Shown: piece by piece, positions 13,353 through 14,807 of the stretch
Position numbering within the stretch: position 1 is the stretch's first letter
Layout: the number at the start of each line of letters is the position of its first letter
Source of the DNA: an uncultured Eubacteriales bacterium
Lineage (GTDB): Bacteria; Bacillota; Clostridia; Oscillospirales; Acutalibacteraceae
Assembly: GCA_934667845.1 (NCBI GenBank)
Contig: CAKUMQ010000061.1
Location: 1-14,807, forward strand
DNA length: 14,807 nt
Direction of reading: 5' to 3'
Made by a program: the position numbers and the translations under genes
Notes under the pieces: generated by a model
Databases searched by the model: none
The model's input: only the letters and a program-made list of their open reading frames with translations
What the model was told of the DNA's origin: nothing

Positions 13353-14807
13353 TTAACGGCTGACGTATTTCCACGGACTGACGATTTTACCGTTTTGTTC
13401 AACCTGAAAATGCAGATGGGCACCGGTCGAGTAGCCGGTCGAGCCGACCTTGGCGATCACCTGTCCCTGCTTGACGGAATCGCCGCGCTGCACGAGCAGC
13501 TTGCTGCAATGCTCATACATGGTCACCAGTCCGCCGCCGTGGTCGATGCGGACATAGTTGCCGTAGCTCCAGTGGTAGCCCGCCTCGATGACCCGGCCGC
13601 CGTCCGCCGCCACGATGGAAGCGCCGTAAACGCCGCCGCCGGAAATATCAATCCCTTTATGCCCGCGATATCCCCGCAGAGACTCACGCGCACCGAAATC
13701 GGATGTGATCAGACGATAGCCGGGCAGCGGCCAAATCAGGCGTCCGGTCGCCTCACCCTTGGAGGCGTTCGGGTTGATCTCCTTCGAGCCGACGACCAGC
13801 ACGCGGTCTGTCGGCTGACGCGTCACCTTAGTGCTGACGACCTTGCGCGACTGCTCGATACCATCGAGATACACAACTTCTGCCGTCACCTTCTGGATGC
13901 CCACCTTGCCGGAGGAGCGCACCGACGAATAGGTTACATACTTAGAGGAATCGTAGGTCTTTTTCGTCTCAAACGGAATTTCTTCCTCATAGACGATCGT
14001 GCGCACGACCTGCACCTGCAGGCGCGGCTGCGCCCGCTGAACGAGCAGCTTGTCGCCGATATGAATGGAGTCGGTGACGTAGGTCGGGTTGAGCGCCCGC
14101 AGCTCGGACAGCGTCATATTGTGCTTGCGGGCGATGCCGCTGAGCGTATTGCCCGCCTGCACCTCGTAATATTTATCCACGATCTGTTCAGCCGTCAGCC
14201 GCTTTTTCAGATCGACCGGACTGATCGCCGCCGACGTGGGATATAATCCGTCCACGATCTCCACCGACTGCACAAATTCCGTCCGCTCATTGGCGCTGCC
14301 GTCCGAATAGGAGGCGAGAATGCTCTCCAGAATACCGTCAAGCGTCTCGCGGCTGCTGATCGCGCCCTCAAACTCGCCGTCGATATACAGCCCGGAAAGC
14401 TCGGAAATCGACTCGCCCGCATTTTGCAGAATGCGGTCACAGACGGTGTGCGCGTCGATCAGCGTCGCCTCACTGTTGGCGGTCAGCCGCAGCGTCGGCT
14501 GCGAAAGCGCCAGCCCGTCGCTGCTTTTCAGCGCCGCAGCCAGCGTTGAGTTGGCGACCGTCGTTTGGGCAGCCGCAGGGGCTTTCGCCTCATCGGCGGT
14601 GGCGTTCAGCGAAACGACACGGTCGGACGCCAGCGCCGCCCCCTGTGTGAACACCTCGGCGCGGTCGATATACCCGAGGTTTTCACCCTTGTACTCGACC
14701 TCTATCACATAACGGCAATTGACCCAGTAACGCACGGTGAACACCAGCGCGAGCGCCGCGGCAAGCGGAAACGCCACATTGCCGATCGACTTGAGCGCCG
14801 CGGCATG
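13353..14807 (-). CDS. LysM-G5-M23 cell-wall metallopeptidase (5' end outside window)
   Basis: The gene enters from the right edge; 484 residues are visible and the N-terminus is missing. In the visible part, residues 11-29 form a membrane segment. An extracellular stretch follows (about 30-200), then a LysM peptidoglycan-binding motif (about 213-257), a G5 domain (about 263-340) and a C-terminal M23/LytM endopeptidase domain (about 368-475). Zinc ligands are H383 and D387 in GHKGIDIS and H466 of HLHF; H464 of HLHF and H433 in YEHCS are the other catalytic-site histidines. It should cut peptide cross-links in peptidoglycan outside the membrane. GTG 14777 could be read as a start, but the frame continues to the edge and removing those residues would cut into the membrane segment, so the gene is partial. 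Confidence 0.93.
   Translation of the reverse strand, partial: HAAALKSIGNVAFPLAAALALVFTVRYWVNCRYVIEVEYKGENLGYIDRAEVFTQGAALASDRVVSLNATADEAKAPAAAQTTVANSTLAAALKSSDGLALSQPTLRLTANSEATLIDAHTVCDRILQNAGESISELSGLYIDGEFEGAISSRETLDGILESILASYSDGSANERTEFVQSVEIVDGLYPTSAAISPVDLKKRLTAEQIVDKYYEVQAGNTLSGIARKHNMTLSELRALNPTYVTDSIHIGDKLLVQRAQPRLQVQVVRTIVYEEEIPFETKKTYDSSKYVTYSSVRSSGKVGIQKVTAEVVYLDGIEQSRKVVSTKVTRQPTDRVLVVGSKEINPNASKGEATGRLIWPLPGYRLITSDFGARESLRGYRGHKGIDISGGGVYGASIVAADGGRVIEAGYHWSYGNYVRIDHGGGLVTMYEHCSKLLVQRGDSVKQGQVIAKVGSTGYSTGAHLHFQVEQNGKIVSPWKYVSR

Noticed and set aside
13348..13363. Small inverted repeat CAGCC/GGCTG around the M23 stop codon
   Set aside because: Only five pairs and no U-run afterwards, so it is not a convincing terminator.
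13038..14246. A plus-strand open frame of 402 codons opposite comEA and the M23 gene
   Set aside because: It is a shadow of two well-supported minus-strand genes and has no ribosome site or domain.
1..14807. CRISPR array, tRNA/rRNA genes, insertion sequences, phage or defence genes
   Set aside because: I found no regularly spaced repeats, no tRNA-like cloverleaf, no transposase or integrase and no known defence domain when reading both strands.

Overview
The window looks like a chromosomal segment from a high-GC member of the Bacillota, probably class Clostridia (Oscillospiraceae-like). This is an inference from the extended clostridial form of PRPP synthetase, strong AGGAGG-type ribosome binding sites, a YitT/DUF2179 protein, LysM-G5-M23 cell-wall enzymes and the ACT/DUF711 pair. 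All genes but one lie on the minus strand. I see no rRNA, tRNA, CRISPR array, insertion sequence or phage gene, and no stretch over 300 bases lacks a gene.

Reading the minus strand from the right: (1) 14807-12456 holds a 5'-truncated LysM-G5-M23 peptidase, a candidate terminator, a small ComEA-like DNA-binding protein and a low-molecular-weight tyrosine phosphatase whose GTG start overlaps the comEA stop. (2) 12388-11666 is an unrecognised soluble protein with clearly lower GC than its neighbours, ending at a hairpin terminator. (3) 11514-8301 is an operon with its own promoter: an ACT-domain protein, a DUF711/UPF0210 protein, a YfbR-type 5'-deoxynucleotidase and a membrane-anchored VanY-like D,D-carboxypeptidase. 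(4) A bidirectional terminator at 8246-8289 separates that operon from the convergent plus-strand gene prs (7087-8232). (5) From a divergent promoter region at 6917-7086, a long minus-strand operon runs off the left edge: hflX, deoC, deoD, deoB, cdd, pdp, a yitT-family gene and a partial membrane protein. Most junctions are ATGA overlaps or gaps of 15 bases or fewer.

The metabolic theme is nucleotide salvage and catabolism. YfbR would release deoxynucleosides from dNMPs. Cdd converts (deoxy)cytidine to (deoxy)uridine. Pdp and DeoD split pyrimidine and purine nucleosides to (deoxy)ribose-1-phosphate. DeoB isomerises these to the 5-phosphates. DeoC cleaves deoxyribose-5-phosphate to acetaldehyde and glyceraldehyde-3-phosphate. 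Ribose-5-phosphate can feed Prs to make PRPP. The least expected member is hflX, a ribosome-associated GTPase, as first gene of the deo operon. No clearly new defence or mobile system is visible. The best targets for follow-up are the hflX-deo linkage, the divergent Prs, the ACT/DUF711/yfbR/vanY operon and the low-GC orphan gene.
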